Below are positions 20,129-30,608 of a stretch of 64,000 nucleotides of DNA, piece after piece. Location of the stretch: contig CAUJIO010000034.1 in NCBI GenBank assembly GCA_963205315.1, positions 1 through 64,000 on the forward strand, given 5' to 3'. The notes beneath the pieces were generated by a model that had not been told where the DNA came from, searched no databases, and saw only the letters and a program-made list of their open reading frames with translations. Position 1 is the first letter of the stretch. Each line of letters begins with the position of its first letter. The translations under genes and the position numbers were made by a program. The stretch is from Pseudomonadota bacterium (GTDB taxonomy: Bacteria > Pseudomonadota > Alphaproteobacteria > Rhizobiales > Aestuariivirgaceae).

Positions 20129-21523
20129 TCACACTTCCGCCTCTTCCTCGTTGCGGCTCGAAAGTCCAAGCAGCTTGATCTTGCGGTGCAAGGCCGAGCG
20201 CTCCATGCCGATGAACTGCGCTGTCTTCGAGATGTTCCCGCCGAAGCGTCCAAGTTGCGCCGTGATATAGTCGCGCTCGAACTCCTCGCGCGCCTCGCGC
20301 AGTGGGAAAACCAGAAGATGCTCGATGCCAAACGTGGCGGCCTGCGCCCCTGCCCCGCCGGTGTCCGATGGCAACATCGCAGCCGAGATCTCCGTTGTCG
20401 GCTCGCCCGGCGCGATGATGAGTATGCGTTCAACGTTGTTGCGCAGTTCGCGCACGTTTCCATTCCATTCGCGCGTCTGCAGAACGGCAATGGCATCTTC
20501 GCCGAATTTGCGCACCGGCTGGCCTGCCGCAAGAGAATAGCTCTTGGCAAAATGCGAGATGAGCTCGGGAATGTCTTCGCGCCTCTCGCTCAACCCCGGC
20601 ACGTGTACCGGCATGACGCTGAGCCGGTGGTAGAGGTCCTCGCGGAATCGCCCCATCGCGATGAGCGACGGCAAATCGCGGCTCGATGACGAGACGACAC
20701 GGACATCGACCTTCACTTTCTTGGCGCCGCCGACGCGCTGGAACGTCTGGTCCACCAGCACGCGGAGTACCTTGCCCTGCGTCTCCATCGGCATGTCGGC
20801 CAGCTCGTCGATATAAAGCGTGCCGCTGTGCGCCTCTTCCAGGGCGCCAACACGCCGGGCCGCCCCCGTGCCGTCCTCGACGCCAAAAAGTTCTTCCTCC
20901 ATGCGTTCCGGCGTCATGGTCGCGGCGCTGAGCGTAACGAATGGACCTGCGGCACGCAGCGACATCGCATGGAGGGAGCGCGCCGCCAGTTCCTTGCCCG
21001 ACCCCATGGGGCCGGTGATCAGCACGCGGCTGTTCGACGGCGCTATCTTTTTCAGCAGCAACCGCAGTTGCCGCATGGCGGGGGACGTTCCCAGAAGCTC
21101 GGTATCGGTTCCGGACCGGCCTTTCAGTTCCTCGTTTTCGCGCTTCAGGCGCGAGGTCTCGAGTGCGCGCCCAACCACCAGCATGAGACGGTCGGCGTTG
21201 AATGGCTTCTCGATATACTCATAGGCCCCGCGCTTGATGGCGGCGACGGCCGTTTCGATATTGCCGTGGCCGGAAATGATGACGACCGGCACCTCCGGAT
21301 GTTTCTCCTTGATGATGTTGAGCAGGTCGAGGCCATCGAGTTTCGACCCCATCAGCCAGATATCCAGGATGATGAGTGACGGCCGGCGTTGACCGATTTC
21401 GGCCAGGGCAGCATCGGAATTATGCGCGAGGCGGGTCTCATAGCCCTCATCCTCGAGGATGCCTGCAATCAGCCCGCGGATGTCGGCTTCGTCGTCAATG
21501 ATCAGAATATCGGCGGCCATCAC
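20129..21523 (-). CDS. ntrX: Nitrogen-assimilation response regulator NtrX
   Basis: This 464-aa NtrC-family regulator has a receiver domain (DDEADIRG near residue 10, phospho-acceptor Asp in LIILDIWLMG near 53, Lys in IEKPFNAD near 106), an AAA+ domain (Walker A-like GPMGSGKE near 168) and a C-terminal Fis-type helix-turn-helix (NISKTAQFIGMERSALHRKI). The sigma-54 contact loop GAFTGA is absent: the region reads EEELFGVEDGTGAARRVGAL. This is known for alphaproteobacterial NtrX, so it probably does not activate sigma-54 directly. Partner of NtrY, nine bases upstream. Confidence 0.94.
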   Translation of the reverse strand: MMAADILIIDDEADIRGLIAGILEDEGYETRLAHNSDAALAEIGQRRPSLIILDIWLMGSKLDGLDLLNIIKEKHPEVPVVIISGHGNIETAVAAIKRGAYEYIEKPFNADRLMLVVGRALETSRLKRENEELKGRSGTDTELLGTSPAMRQLRLLLKKIAPSNSRVLITGPMGSGKELAARSLHAMSLRAAGPFVTLSAATMTPERMEEELFGVEDGTGAARRVGALEEAHSGTLYIDELADMPMETQGKVLRVLVDQTFQRVGGAKKVKVDVRVVSSSSRDLPSLIAMGRFREDLYHRLSVMPVHVPGLSERREDIPELISHFAKSYSLAAGQPVRKFGEDAIAVLQTREWNGNVRELRNNVERILIIAPGEPTTEISAAMLPSDTGGAGAQAATFGIEHLLVFPLREAREEFERDYITAQLGRFGGNISKTAQFIGMERSALHRKIKLLGLSSRNEEEAEV

Positions 21524-21532
21524 GTCACTCTT

Positions 21533-23749
21533 TTATTCGGCCGCCGTCGAGGCGGCCGGGATTTTGTCGAACAGCAGCGTCACCTGCGCACCTTCACATG
21601 CGTCGCCATGAGACGGCGCATCTTCCAGCAGCAACCGGCCGCCATGTTCTTCCATGATGCGCTTGACGATGGCAAGTCCCAGTCCGGTACCCTTCTCACG
21701 CGTGGTCATATAGGGCTCTGCCAGGCGGTGTCGGTTTTCCTTCGGCAATCCGATGCCGTTGTCGGTGACACGGATGTAGGGCTGATCCGCCATCATTCCG
21801 GCCTCGACCAGAATGTGTCCGCGAGGTTCCGGAACCAACTGCAGCCGCGACTCGATCGACTCGCGCGCGTTCTTCACCAGATTGGTGATCGCCTGGGTAA
21901 TCAGGCGGCGGTCGAACGGAAACACGAACTCGCCATTGCGCACATCGAGTTCGATGTCGATGTCGGATGACGACACCCGCTGCAGCACGGTCGCATCCCG
22001 CACGATGGCCGCCAGTTCCAGCGGCTCCGGGACCGCCTTCGGCATCCGTGCGAACGACGAGAACTCATCCACCATGCGGCCGATATCGCCCACCTGCCGG
22101 ATAATTGTATCCGTACACTGATCGAACACATGCTTGTCGGTCTGGATCTGGCTGCCATACTTGCGCTTCAGGCGCTCGGCCGACAGCTGGATGGGTGTCA
22201 GCGGGTTCTTGATCTCATGCGCGATGCGCCTTGCAATGTCGGCCCAAGCTGAGTTGCGCTGTGCTGAGACGAGATCCGTGATATCGTCAAACGTCAGCAC
22301 ATGGCCATGTTCATGCTCTTCGGAGCTTTCCGTCGTCACCCGCGCGAAGAGGCTGCGCTGCTCGCCCGACCGCTCGATATCGACCTGACCTTCGGCAAAG
22401 CCTGACGGCCGCGTCAGCGCCTGTTCGAACACCGGCATGAAGGCGGACAGCACCTTCTCCGCCTGCTTCCCGATCAATTCGTCGCTCCGCAGTCCCAGAA
22501 GCAGCACGGCGGAACGGTTCACCAGAGACACATGGCCTGACGGATCGATGCCGATGACACCAGCACTCACCCCGGCGAGCATCGCCTCGGTGAAACGCCG
22601 CCGCGCGTCGACCGCTTCGTTGGCGGAGACCAGGTCGTCCCGCTGCTTCTTGATGTGACCGGTCATCAGGTTGAAGGTCTTGGACAGCGTCTGCAGGTCT
22701 TCGGGCCCCTCCGTCACCGTCACCTTGGCATCAAGTTCGCCGCCGGACACACGCCGGGCCGCGTCGAGCAACTGAACCACGGGCGCCACGATCTTGTCCG
22801 AGAACCACAAGCCCGTCCAGATCGCCGCTAGCAGGAACACGAAGCCGACCACGGCATACATCAGGCCAAATGTCACCTGCACGCCGAGGCGCTGCGACAT
22901 CAGCTTGTCATACTCGAGCTTCGCCTCGCGCGTTTTCCTCAACTGGTCAAGTACTGATGGATTGATCACCCGGTAGACCAGCAAATAGGAATCAGTGAAG
23001 TTTTGCAGTTTGATCAGTGCACGGACGACATTGCCGCCGACGCCCGGCTGGATGACGACGAGTTCGCCTCCCTTGGCCCGCGCCACCTGTGCCTCGTTGG
23101 GCGCGAAGAACTGGATCTTGTCATTGGCAGTGATGCGCGCGTCGATCTGTTTGTTGTCGGGGTTGAACACGAATACGCCGGGAAGTCCCCGGAGCGCCGC
23201 ATGCCGCGCCACCCGGCGCACGAAACTCACTCTGTCGGTGTCAAACAGTGGCTTCTGCTGCGACAGGTCCGAGGCGATGGCTGCAACGTCGTTGCGTGTC
23301 GCCTCGGCGTGATCGCGCACATAGCTCTCGGCAACATTGACGGCTGAATCGACGATCGCCCGCGTCCGTTCCGAGAACCATGCATCGAGCCCCCTGTTAA
23401 GCGTGACCGTCGCAAACACGGCGACGATGATGGCGGGCACGACCGCAATCAGGCTGAACAGCAGCACCAGCCGCAGGTGCAAGGCAGCGCCGGGCGTTCC
23501 CCTCCGTTTCTCGACCGCCAGATAGGCCAGCTGGCCGACAATCATCAGTGCCATCACCAGCAGCACGGCGCCGTTGAGCACCAGCAGCAGCGCGGTGCTC
23601 TCGCCCGTCGGCTTGATCGGCGTAATGCCGGTCAGAATTGCAAACGTTGACAGTCCGCACACCACGCCGGCAACGACCAGCATGAAACCCGCCAGCCCAG
23701 TCAGCCGTCGCAAGCGCTCGGAAATCCGGAAATGAGTGCGATCGGTCAT
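21533..23749 (-). CDS. ntrY: Membrane sensor histidine kinase NtrY
   Basis: This 738-aa kinase has N-terminal hydrophobic helices (about residues 18-110), a periplasmic loop of roughly 170 residues, a further helix near 300, a HAMP segment, a PAS domain near 400, HisKA with the phospho-accepting HEIKNPLTPIQLS near 515, and HATPase with DNGIGLPKENRHRL and KGTGLGLAIV near 690. In Azorhizobium and Brucella, NtrY/NtrX respond to nitrogen and redox or oxygen state. It lies between ntrC and ntrX, with nine bases before ntrX. Confidence 0.94.
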   Translation of the reverse strand: MTDRTHFRISERLRRLTGLAGFMLVVAGVVCGLSTFAILTGITPIKPTGESTALLLVLNGAVLLVMALMIVGQLAYLAVEKRRGTPGAALHLRLVLLFSLIAVVPAIIVAVFATVTLNRGLDAWFSERTRAIVDSAVNVAESYVRDHAEATRNDVAAIASDLSQQKPLFDTDRVSFVRRVARHAALRGLPGVFVFNPDNKQIDARITANDKIQFFAPNEAQVARAKGGELVVIQPGVGGNVVRALIKLQNFTDSYLLVYRVINPSVLDQLRKTREAKLEYDKLMSQRLGVQVTFGLMYAVVGFVFLLAAIWTGLWFSDKIVAPVVQLLDAARRVSGGELDAKVTVTEGPEDLQTLSKTFNLMTGHIKKQRDDLVSANEAVDARRRFTEAMLAGVSAGVIGIDPSGHVSLVNRSAVLLLGLRSDELIGKQAEKVLSAFMPVFEQALTRPSGFAEGQVDIERSGEQRSLFARVTTESSEEHEHGHVLTFDDITDLVSAQRNSAWADIARRIAHEIKNPLTPIQLSAERLKRKYGSQIQTDKHVFDQCTDTIIRQVGDIGRMVDEFSSFARMPKAVPEPLELAAIVRDATVLQRVSSSDIDIELDVRNGEFVFPFDRRLITQAITNLVKNARESIESRLQLVPEPRGHILVEAGMMADQPYIRVTDNGIGLPKENRHRLAEPYMTTREKGTGLGLAIVKRIMEEHGGRLLLEDAPSHGDACEGAQVTLLFDKIPAASTAAE

Positions 23750-23822
23750 GGCCTGTCTTCAGCAGATACTGTTGCCGGAAATCAACACCAAATGTGGCTG
23801 ATTTGCGACAGTGACCTGCCCG

Positions 23823-25265
23823 TCAGGACAATCCGCGGACCACCTTCACCTGGCGGTCGCGCAACTTCACCCGCAACGTATTGCGATTGATGCCGAGAAG
23901 GTCGGCCGCCCGCAGCTGGTTTCCACTAGTGGCTGCCAGCACGGCGCGCAGCAACGCCGGCTCGACCTCTGCAAGGACACGATCATACAAACCGGCCGGC
24001 GGCAGATTTTGTCCAAATCCGGCGAAATAGCGCGACAGGTAATTCTCCATGAACTCCGGCAGGCTCGTACCGGAATAGTCGGCCTGCTCGACGGCAGCCT
24101 GTACCGGCACCGTGGCAAGCTCACGCTCGATGGCATGCGCTGGAATGGTGTCGTCGATCTCGATGGCCACCAGCCGCCGCAGCAGATTCTCCAGTTCACG
24201 CACGTTGCCGGGCCAGCGATGTCCCTGAAGCCGTTCTATTGCCTCGCGCGACAGTTCCTTTCGCGGCAGGCCCTCTTTCATCGCCTGGGCGAGGAAATGC
24301 CGGATGAGATCAGGGATATCCTCGCTGCGTTCCCGCAGGGGCGGCAAGCGCAGGGGCACCACATTCAAGCGGTAGAACAGGTCCTCGCGGAAATGACCCT
24401 GATTGATCAGTTGGCGCAGGTCACGGTGCGTGGCCGTGATAATGCGCACATTGGTCTTGATCGGCGCATTGCCGCCGACGGTCGTGTATTCGCCTTGCTG
24501 CAACACGCGAAGCAGCCGCGTCTGCGCCTCCAGCGGCATGTCGCCGATCTCGTCAAGGAACAGCGTGCCGCCCTCGGCTTGCTCGAACTTGCCGGCGACG
24601 CGGGACGTCGCCCCGGTGAATGCCCCCTTCTCGTGGCCAAAAAGTTCGGACTCGATCAGTTCGCGCGGAATGGCCGCCATGTTGACCGCGATGAACGGTC
24701 CCTTGCGGCGCCGGCCATAGTCATGCAGCGCCCGCGCCACCAACTCCTTGCCAGTTCCGGATTCGCCGACGATCATCACCGTCAGGTCCGTCTGTGTCAG
24801 CCGCGCGATGATGCGGTAGATCTCCTGCATCGCCGGCGACCGCCCAACGATCGGCAGCGGATCGGCGGGTTGGTTGGCATTGGCTGGAACCGGCTTCTGA
24901 GACTGTTCAAGTGCCCGTCCAACAGTTTGAACCAAGGCATTGAGATCAAACGGTTTTGGAAGATAGTCATAAGCTCCGCGTTCAGCCGCCGTGATCGCCG
25001 TCATGATGGTATTCTTGGCACTCATCACGATAACGGGAAGCGTCGGCCGCAGCTTCTTGATGCGGGGGATCACGTCGAAGGCGTTTTCGTCGGGCAGCAC
25101 GACATCGGTCACCACCGCGTCCCCCTGGCCTTCCGAAACCCAGCGCCATAGCGCTGCCGCCGTGGCCGTCGAGCGTACGCTGTAACCTGCCCGGCTCAGC
25201 GCCTGGCTCAGCACCGTGCGGATGGCACTGTCGTCGTCCGCGATCAGAACTGTCTTGCCGCTCAT
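23823..25265 (-). CDS. ntrC: Nitrogen regulator NtrC (sigma-54 activator)
   Basis: The product is 480 aa. The receiver domain has ADDDSAIR near residue 9 and the phospho-Asp in [14 protein letters not shown] near 54. The AAA+ domain has Walker A GESGTGKE near 173, the sigma-54 loop GAFTGA near 217 and Walker [14 protein letters not shown] near 234. The Fis-type DNA-binding end reads [20 protein letters not shown]. It activates sigma-54 promoters such as glnA and glnK under nitrogen limitation. Start and ntrB stop overlap by four bases, so translation is coupled. Confidence 0.96.
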   Translation of the reverse strand: MSGKTVLIADDDSAIRTVLSQALSRAGYSVRSTATAAALWRWVSEGQGDAVVTDVVLPDENAFDVIPRIKKLRPTLPVIVMSAKNTIMTAITAAERGAYDYLPKPFDLNALVQTVGRALEQSQKPVPANANQPADPLPIVGRSPAMQEIYRIIARLTQTDLTVMIVGESGTGKELVARALHDYGRRRKGPFIAVNMAAIPRELIESELFGHEKGAFTGATSRVAGKFEQAEGGTLFLDEIGDMPLEAQTRLLRVLQQGEYTTVGGNAPIKTNVRIITATHRDLRQLINQGHFREDLFYRLNVVPLRLPPLRERSEDIPDLIRHFLAQAMKEGLPRKELSREAIERLQGHRWPGNVRELENLLRRLVAIEIDDTIPAHAIERELATVPVQAAVEQADYSGTSLPEFMENYLSRYFAGFGQNLPPAGLYDRVLAEVEPALLRAVLAATSGNQLRAADLLGINRNTLRVKLRDRQVKVVRGLS

Positions 25266-26413
25266 GGCGTCGCCTCTCCATCATAGTCCCGGGGGGTTGC
25301 TGTGCTGCGCAGCATCGGCAGCAGGATGCGGAATGTCGTTCCGCGCTCGCGCCCGATACATTCGACGATGCCGCCGTGATCGCGTACGATCTTGGCGACA
25401 AGTGCCAGGCCAAGTCCGCGCCCGCCTGGTTTGGTCGTCACGAAAGGATCGAATATATTGGGCCGCAATTCTTCCGGAACACCGGCACCGGTGTCGTGCA
25501 CGCAGACTTCGAGCGGCAGTGTAATGCGTTCGCTGGTTCCAGGAACGGTCAGCCTGATTCCCGGCCGGAATGCGCTGGTGAGCAGGATCTCGCCCGCCTC
25601 GCCACCCTGCTCGATCGCCTCGGCCGCATTCTTTGCGAGGTTGAGAAACACCTGAACCAATTGGTCCTTGTTGCCAAGCACGGGGGGAAGCGACGGATCG
25701 TAATCCTCGCGCACGGTCACGCGCGTTCCCATGCCGGCCACCGTAAGTTGTTTCACCCGCTCCAGCACGGCGTGAATGTTCACAGGCTTCTTGTCCAGCG
25801 GCCGCTCGTCCGAAAACACTTCCATCTGATCGACAAGATCGCGAATGCGATCGGTCTCATCGCAGATCAGCCGTGCCAAGGCCCGATCCTCTGATCCAAG
25901 TGCGGGTTCGAGGAGTTGGGCCGCTCCACGAATACCAGCGAGCGGATTCTTGATCTCATGCGCCAACATCGTCGCCATGCCGGAAACCGAGCGAGCAGCA
26001 CCGCGTGACGTCAGTTGCCGGTCGATCTTGTGCGCCATGGAACGCTCGAGCAGCATGACGATGACGAACTGCGGCTGCTCCGCCATCAGCGCCGCCTGGA
26101 TATCGACCAGACGCTCACCGCCCAGCCGCGGCGTGCCGACGGCGATGGCATATTCATTAACCACGCCCGCGATGTTTCGCGCCTGTGCCACCGCACCGAA
26201 AACCGGACTTGAGAACGGCACCAGGTCACCGAGCTTATGACGCAACAGCACGGTGCTGCTCGCCTGAAAGTAATTCTCGGCGGCCACATTGGCGAGGCAG
26301 ATCTGTTCGTTTTGATCAAGGACGATCAACGGATTGGGCAAAGCATCGATCACCGCTTTGGCCAGCGGGGCATCCGGCGGCGGAAGCTTCTTTTCGATGG
26401 TTGCCACGCTCAT
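25262..26413 (-). CDS. ntrB: Nitrogen-regulation histidine kinase NtrB
   Basis: This 383-aa soluble kinase/phosphatase controls NtrC and is itself governed by PII. An N-terminal PAS domain (residues 20-130) is followed by HisKA with [14 protein letters not shown] near residue 150 and by the ATPase boxes, ending [14 protein letters not shown] near 345. I start it at ATG 26413, which overlaps the dusB stop as ATGA; an in-frame ATG at 26434 lies deeper in dusB and is less likely. Confidence 0.95.
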   Translation of the reverse strand: MSVATIEKKLPPPDAPLAKAVIDALPNPLIVLDQNEQICLANVAAENYFQASSTVLLRHKLGDLVPFSSPVFGAVAQARNIAGVVNEYAIAVGTPRLGGERLVDIQAALMAEQPQFVIVMLLERSMAHKIDRQLTSRGAARSVSGMATMLAHEIKNPLAGIRGAAQLLEPALGSEDRALARLICDETDRIRDLVDQMEVFSDERPLDKKPVNIHAVLERVKQLTVAGMGTRVTVREDYDPSLPPVLGNKDQLVQVFLNLAKNAAEAIEQGGEAGEILLTSAFRPGIRLTVPGTSERITLPLEVCVHDTGAGVPEELRPNIFDPFVTTKPGGRGLGLALVAKIVRDHGGIVECIGRERGTTFRILLPMLRSTATPRDYDGEATP

Positions 26414-27423
26414 GCTGCATCCGCCTGTTCGCATACCGTGGCGTAGAGCTGCTCCAGCCCCTGTGCGACGATTGCATTGTCATTGGTCCGCAGCAGCGAG
26501 GCCCGCGACTGCGAGGCTTGCTCCGCCGTCAGAAATTTCCGCTCTGCGAGCCGGCTGATTGCCCAGCCAATATGCTTGCGGGCGATGCGGTTGCCGTGGT
26601 GGTGACCATGATGGATTAGAATGCGATCATGATGCAGCCGGACGATATTTGCTTCGTCTGCCAGGCTCGGCTCCGCAACCCCGCTACCGGGGTCGAGGCC
26701 TTCGGCGAGGACACCCGGCCACCATGGCCTGCCATAGGCGCCACGGCCGATCATGATGCCATCGGCGCCAGACGCATCGAGCATCTGGCGCGCATCCTCA
26801 ACCGAGTTGCCGTCACCATTGGCAATCAGCGGAATGGAAATCGCTTCCCGCACCATGGCGATCGCCTGCCAGTCAGCCTTGCCGGTGTAGAACTGGCAGC
26901 GCGTGCGGCCGTGAACGGTGATGAGTGCAACACCGGCAGCTTCCGCGCGCCGTGCCAGTTCGGGCGCATTGATGGAATTGTGGTCCCAGCCCAATCGCAT
27001 CTTCAGGGTCACCGGAACCGAGGACGCTACAACCGTTGCCTCGATCAACGTCACCGCATGATCGAGGTTGCGCATCAGGGCCGAGCCGGAGAGTCCGCCC
27101 GTCACCTCGCGCGCCGGGCAACCCATGTTGATGTCAATGATCTGGGCGCCCATGTCTTGCGCCACACGGGCGCCCTCCGCCATCCAGTGCGGTTCGCGGC
27201 CCGCCAACTGGATGACGAAAGGCTTCACAGTCTCCGCCCCCAGCGCCCGGCGCAACATGTCGGGCCTGGCGTTGACCAGTTCTTCCGACGCCACCATCTC
27301 GCTGACCACAAGACCTGCGCCTTGTTCGGAAGCAGTCATACGAAAGGGTTCATCCGTCACACCGGACATCGGCGCCAGGAAAACCCGGTTTCGCGATTTG
27401 ATCGGGCCAATACAAATGCCCAT
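26410..27423 (-). CDS. dusB: tRNA-dihydrouridine synthase DusB (NifR3)
   Basis: This 337-aa flavoenzyme reduces specific uridines of tRNA D-loops. The N-terminal LAPMSGVTDEPFR, catalytic-Cys segment INMGCPAREVTGGLSGSALM near residue 98, and FMN-binding IANGDG and GIMIGRGAYGRPW segments are clear. A C-terminal helical domain contains LHHDRILIHHGHHHGNRIARKH. This gene was called nifR3 because it heads the ntrBC operon in Rhodobacter and rhizobia; here it overlaps ntrB by four bases. It is divergent from ispDF across 109 bases. Confidence 0.95.
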   Translation of the reverse strand: MGICIGPIKSRNRVFLAPMSGVTDEPFRMTASEQGAGLVVSEMVASEELVNARPDMLRRALGAETVKPFVIQLAGREPHWMAEGARVAQDMGAQIIDINMGCPAREVTGGLSGSALMRNLDHAVTLIEATVVASSVPVTLKMRLGWDHNSINAPELARRAEAAGVALITVHGRTRCQFYTGKADWQAIAMVREAISIPLIANGDGNSVEDARQMLDASGADGIMIGRGAYGRPWWPGVLAEGLDPGSGVAEPSLADEANIVRLHHDRILIHHGHHHGNRIARKHIGWAISRLAERKFLTAEQASQSRASLLRTNDNAIVAQGLEQLYATVCEQADAA

Positions 27424-27532
27424 TTTTTCATCACATAAATGAGTTGTTCAATTAAATGGCAGGATACCCTGATGCTGCAACGCGTCAAGGGCCTTTCTTG
27501 CAGGCCATAACCGGGCTTGCTAGAGCAATTCC

Positions 27533-28702
27533 ATGACAGTTGCGGCAGTGATCGTGGCCGGTGGTTCCGGCCTGCGCGCAGGGGGCGAAAAACCGAAACA
27601 ATACCAGTTGATCGGCGGCAGGCCCGTGATCTGGTGGACCCTGAAGGCGTTTCTGGGACACCCTGGTGTTGCCCATGTCCAGCCGGTTATCGGCGAAGGT
27701 CACGAAGAGATGTTTGCCGAATCCGTGGCGGGCCTGGATGTTCCCTTGCCGGTCATCGGCGGCTCTACCCGGCAGGACTCGTGCCGCATCGGTGTCGAGG
27801 CTGTCGAAAGGCACGATCCGACCAAGGTGCTGATCCATGATGCCGCCCGCCCCTTCGTCTCGCAGGATCTGATCAGTCACGTCATTGCCTGGCTAGAGCG
27901 CTTTCCTGCGGTAATCCCGGGGATGCCGGTCGCCGAAACCTTGAAATATGCGCCAGGGGGCGTTGTTTCCCGCACGGTCGACCGCGCCGGAATCTGGACG
28001 GCGCAAACGCCACAGGGTTTCACCTATCAGGCTATTCTCGCAGCCCACCGCAGGGCCCAGGCGGAAGCCACGGCCAACCTCACCGACGATGCATCGGTTG
28101 CCGAACATGCCGGGATTGTCATATCAATGATCCCTGGCCGCCACGAGAACCGCAAGCTCACGACCGCCGAGGATATTGACATCGCCAACCGGGACATGAC
28201 GGCACGCAAGCTGGAAAATCTCCCCGACATCCGCGTCGGCCAGGGTATCGATATTCACCCCTTCGACACCGGTGATGCCGTCACCCTGTGCGGTGTGGCC
28301 ATTCCATTCACGCATCGGCTGCAGGGTCATTCGGATGCCGACGTGGCCATGCATGCACTGACAGATGCCATTCTGGGAGCCATAGGTGAAGGCGATATCG
28401 GTACGCATTTTCCGCCCAGTGATCCTCAGTGGAAGGGCGCGCCGTCGCGAATCTTCCTTGCCCGCGCCATGGAGTTGATCGAGGCAAAAGGCGGACTCAT
28501 TGCCAATGTCGATATAACGATTCTAGCCGAGGCACCGAAGATCGCGCCGCATGTGCCGGCCATGCGCGCCATTCTCGCGCCCCTGCTCCGCATCGATCCG
28601 TCGCGCATCGCCATCAAGGCAACGACCATGGAGAAACTCGGCGCCATCGGCCGCCGCGAAGGGATCATGGCCTCGGCGACCGCCACGGTGCGGTTGCCGT
28701 AA
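27533..28702 (+). CDS. ispDF: Bifunctional IspD/IspF of the MEP isoprenoid pathway
   Basis: This 389-aa fusion performs two non-consecutive MEP steps. Residues 1-225 are the IspD cytidylyltransferase (AAVIVAGGSGLRAGGEKPKQY at the start, shorter than 20 per motif half; IHDAARPFV near 101). Residues 230-389 are the IspF cyclase (VGQGIDIHPFDTG near 236, with metal ligands in D-H and in GHSDADVAMHALTDAI near 265). The fused form is characteristic of many alphaproteobacteria. Its stop shares one base with the cinA start. Confidence 0.96.
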   Translation: MTVAAVIVAGGSGLRAGGEKPKQYQLIGGRPVIWWTLKAFLGHPGVAHVQPVIGEGHEEMFAESVAGLDVPLPVIGGSTRQDSCRIGVEAVERHDPTKVLIHDAARPFVSQDLISHVIAWLERFPAVIPGMPVAETLKYAPGGVVSRTVDRAGIWTAQTPQGFTYQAILAAHRRAQAEATANLTDDASVAEHAGIVISMIPGRHENRKLTTAEDIDIANRDMTARKLENLPDIRVGQGIDIHPFDTGDAVTLCGVAIPFTHRLQGHSDADVAMHALTDAILGAIGEGDIGTHFPPSDPQWKGAPSRIFLARAMELIEAKGGLIANVDITILAEAPKIAPHVPAMRAILAPLLRIDPSRIAIKATTMEKLGAIGRREGIMASATATVRLP

Positions 28703-29208
28703 TGTTTGAACCGGCACTCGTTGAGCAGTGCGTGAGGTTGATCGATCTGTGCCGCAGCAGGAACATCCTGCTCGCCACGGCAGAGAGCTGCACCGGAGGT
28801 CTCATTGCAGGACTGATAACCTCCGTACCCGGATCATCGGACGTCTTCGACCGGGGCTTCGTCACATATTCGAACGAAGCCAAGACGGAGATGATCGGCG
28901 TACCTGCCAGCATGATCGTTCACGCTGGGGCGGTCAGCGAGGATGTCGCCCGCGCCATGGCCGAAGGCGCGCTTCGCCACAGCCGCGCGTCCATTGCCAT
29001 GGCCGTCACCGGCGTAGCCGGGCCTGGCGGGGGATCTGAGTTGAAACCCGTTGGGCTCGTCCATTGCGCCGTGGCCCGCCGCAATGGCGCAACACAACAT
29101 CAGGAACTGCGGCTGGGCGAGATCGGGCGGCAGGCCGTGCGCCTGGCCACCGTCGCTTGCGCCATCGAGATGGCTTATACGTCGGCCTTGGCGCCGGCCT
29201 TGCCATAA
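28702..29208 (+). CDS. cinA: CinA C-terminal-domain protein (nicotinamide-nucleotide amidase, PncC)
   Basis: This 168-aa protein consists only of the CinA C-terminal domain. The active-site region LLATAESCTGGLIAGLITSV is near residue 20 and AVTGVAGPGGGS near 103. PncC deamidates NMN to nicotinate mononucleotide in NAD recycling. The start at 28702 overlaps the ispDF stop by one base. The last 34 bases overlap the convergent COQ10/RatA-like gene. Confidence 0.92.
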   Translation: MFEPALVEQCVRLIDLCRSRNILLATAESCTGGLIAGLITSVPGSSDVFDRGFVTYSNEAKTEMIGVPASMIVHAGAVSEDVARAMAEGALRHSRASIAMAVTGVAGPGGGSELKPVGLVHCAVARRNGATQHQELRLGEIGRQAVRLATVACAIEMAYTSALAPALP

Positions 29209-29654
29209 AGCTCGCGGGCGCGGGATTCGAACGCGCCCATCACTTTTCGCACCATCATGTCGAACATGCCCGAAAGCACGAACTGCAGGGTCTTGCTCTT
29301 GAGTTCATAATCGACATTGAATGTGATGTCGCTCGAGCCCGGCTCGGTCTCGGTGATGATCCATTCGGCCTCGAGCCGCTTCACGGGGCCCTGAGCGGAG
29401 CTTGCGGAAATCTTGCGGTTTGCCTTGTCGACGATCACTGTGCTCTGCAGCTTTTCCTCGATGCCGAGCTTCTTGTAGGTGACGCTGAGTTCGGCATCCA
29501 TCGTCTCGCGCCCATCTGGCATCATTTCCTTCGAGCGCACGATCGAGCGCTTCACCAGCGGCAAAAACCGCTTGTACTGCTCGACGTCGGCGGCAATCGC
29601 GAAGACCTGGTCAACGCTGTAGGGAACTTTGCGAGTCATCGAATATTTTGGCAT
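29175..29654 (-). CDS. COQ10/RatA-like START-domain (ubiquinone-binding) protein
   Basis: This 159-aa protein is a single polyketide-cyclase/START-like domain. Diagnostic segments are VPYSVDQVFAIAADVEQYKRF near residue 10, the YKKLGIEEKLQS region and LQFVLSGMFDMMVRKVMGAFE near 130. In alphaproteobacteria and mitochondria the homologue (Coq10) binds ubiquinone and supports respiration. RatA, the E. coli name, was reported as a ribosome-binding toxin, but the lipA context favours the respiratory role. It starts three bases after the lipA stop. Confidence 0.87.
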   Translation of the reverse strand: MPKYSMTRKVPYSVDQVFAIAADVEQYKRFLPLVKRSIVRSKEMMPDGRETMDAELSVTYKKLGIEEKLQSTVIVDKANRKISASSAQGPVKRLEAEWIITETEPGSSDITFNVDYELKSKTLQFVLSGMFDMMVRKVMGAFESRARELYGKAGAKADV

Positions 29655-29657
29655 GTC

Positions 29658-30608
29658 TCAGAATCCGGATTTTTGGTTGCGGGCCGCTCTCAGCCGGGCA
29701 AAGTCGTCACCGGCATGATGTGATGAGCGGGTCAGTGGAGTTGCGGCCACCATGAGGAAGCCCTTGGTATAGGCAATCGTTTCGTAGCTCTTGAATTCGT
29801 CGGGCGTGACGAAGCGATCGATGGCCGCGTGCTTGCGTGTCGGCTGCAGATACTGGCCGATGGTGATGAAGTCGATCGTCGCCGAACGCATGTCGTCCAT
29901 GACCTGCATGACCTGTTCGCGCGTCTCGCCGAGGCCAACCATGATGCCGGACTTGGTGAACATCGTCGGATCGAGTTCCTTCACCCGTTGCAGCAAGCGG
30001 AGCGAATGAAAATAGCGCGCACCCGGCCTGATCCGCAGATACAGCGCCGGAACGGTTTCGAGATTGTGGTTGAACACGTCGGGTTTGGCTTCGACGACCT
30101 GCTCCAGTGCGCCATCCTTCTTGAGGAAGTCGGGCGTCAGCACTTCAATGGTCGTCAACGGCGATGCGGCGCGAATGGCGCGAATGGTGCGGGCAAAATG
30201 CGCCGCCCCGCCGTCTGCCAGATCGTCGCGGTCAACGGAGGTGATGACGGCGTGGCTCAGCCCCATGCGCGCCACGGCATCGGCAACCTTTTCCGGCTCG
30301 TCGCTGGTCAGGGCGTCGGGCAAGCCGGTCTTCACGTTGCAGAAGGCGCAGGCTCTGGTGCAGGTGTCGCCCATGATCATGAAGGTCGCGTGCTTCTTCG
30401 ACCAGCACTCGCCGATATTGGGGCAGCCGGCCTCCTCGCACACCGTGACGAGATTGTTGTCGCGAACGATCTTCTGCGTTTCCGAATAGATCGGCGATCC
30501 GGGCGCCTTCACCCGGATCCATTCGGGCTTCCGCAGAATCGGTGTGTCCGGCTTGTGCGCCTTTTCCGGATGACGCGGCCTGTCCTTGCTGTCGAGAATC
30601 GTAACCAT
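29658..30608 (-). CDS. lipA: Lipoyl synthase
   Basis: This 316-aa radical-SAM enzyme inserts two sulfurs into octanoyl groups on E2 domains. Both iron-sulfur motifs are visible: the auxiliary cluster in [12 protein letters not shown] near residue 44 and the radical-SAM CTRACAFC near residue 74. [11 protein letters not shown] end carries the conserved C-terminal RSS segment. ATG 30608 shares one base with the stop of the upstream GlsB-like gene; a frame open further upstream overlaps that gene. The pdh genes that need lipoate lie upstream on the same strand. Confidence 0.96.
   Translation of the reverse strand: MVTILDSKDRPRHPEKAHKPDTPILRKPEWIRVKAPGSPIYSETQKIVRDNNLVTVCEEAGCPNIGECWSKKHATFMIMGDTCTRACAFCNVKTGLPDALTSDEPEKVADAVARMGLSHAVITSVDRDDLADGGAAHFARTIRAIRAASPLTTIEVLTPDFLKKDGALEQVVEAKPDVFNHNLETVPALYLRIRPGARYFHSLRLLQRVKELDPTMFTKSGIMVGLGETREQVMQVMDDMRSATIDFITIGQYLQPTRKHAAIDRFVTPDEFKSYETIAYTKGFLMVAATPLTRSSHHAGDDFARLRAARNQKSGF

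Noticed and set aside
23811-25151. 446-codon plus-strand frame opposite ntrC
   Set aside because: Shadow of ntrC, which has all expected motifs.
27424-27532. Short inverted repeats in the dusB/ispDF spacer (TTGCT-AG-AGCAA)
   Set aside because: Five-base arms are expected by chance; no support for an operator.
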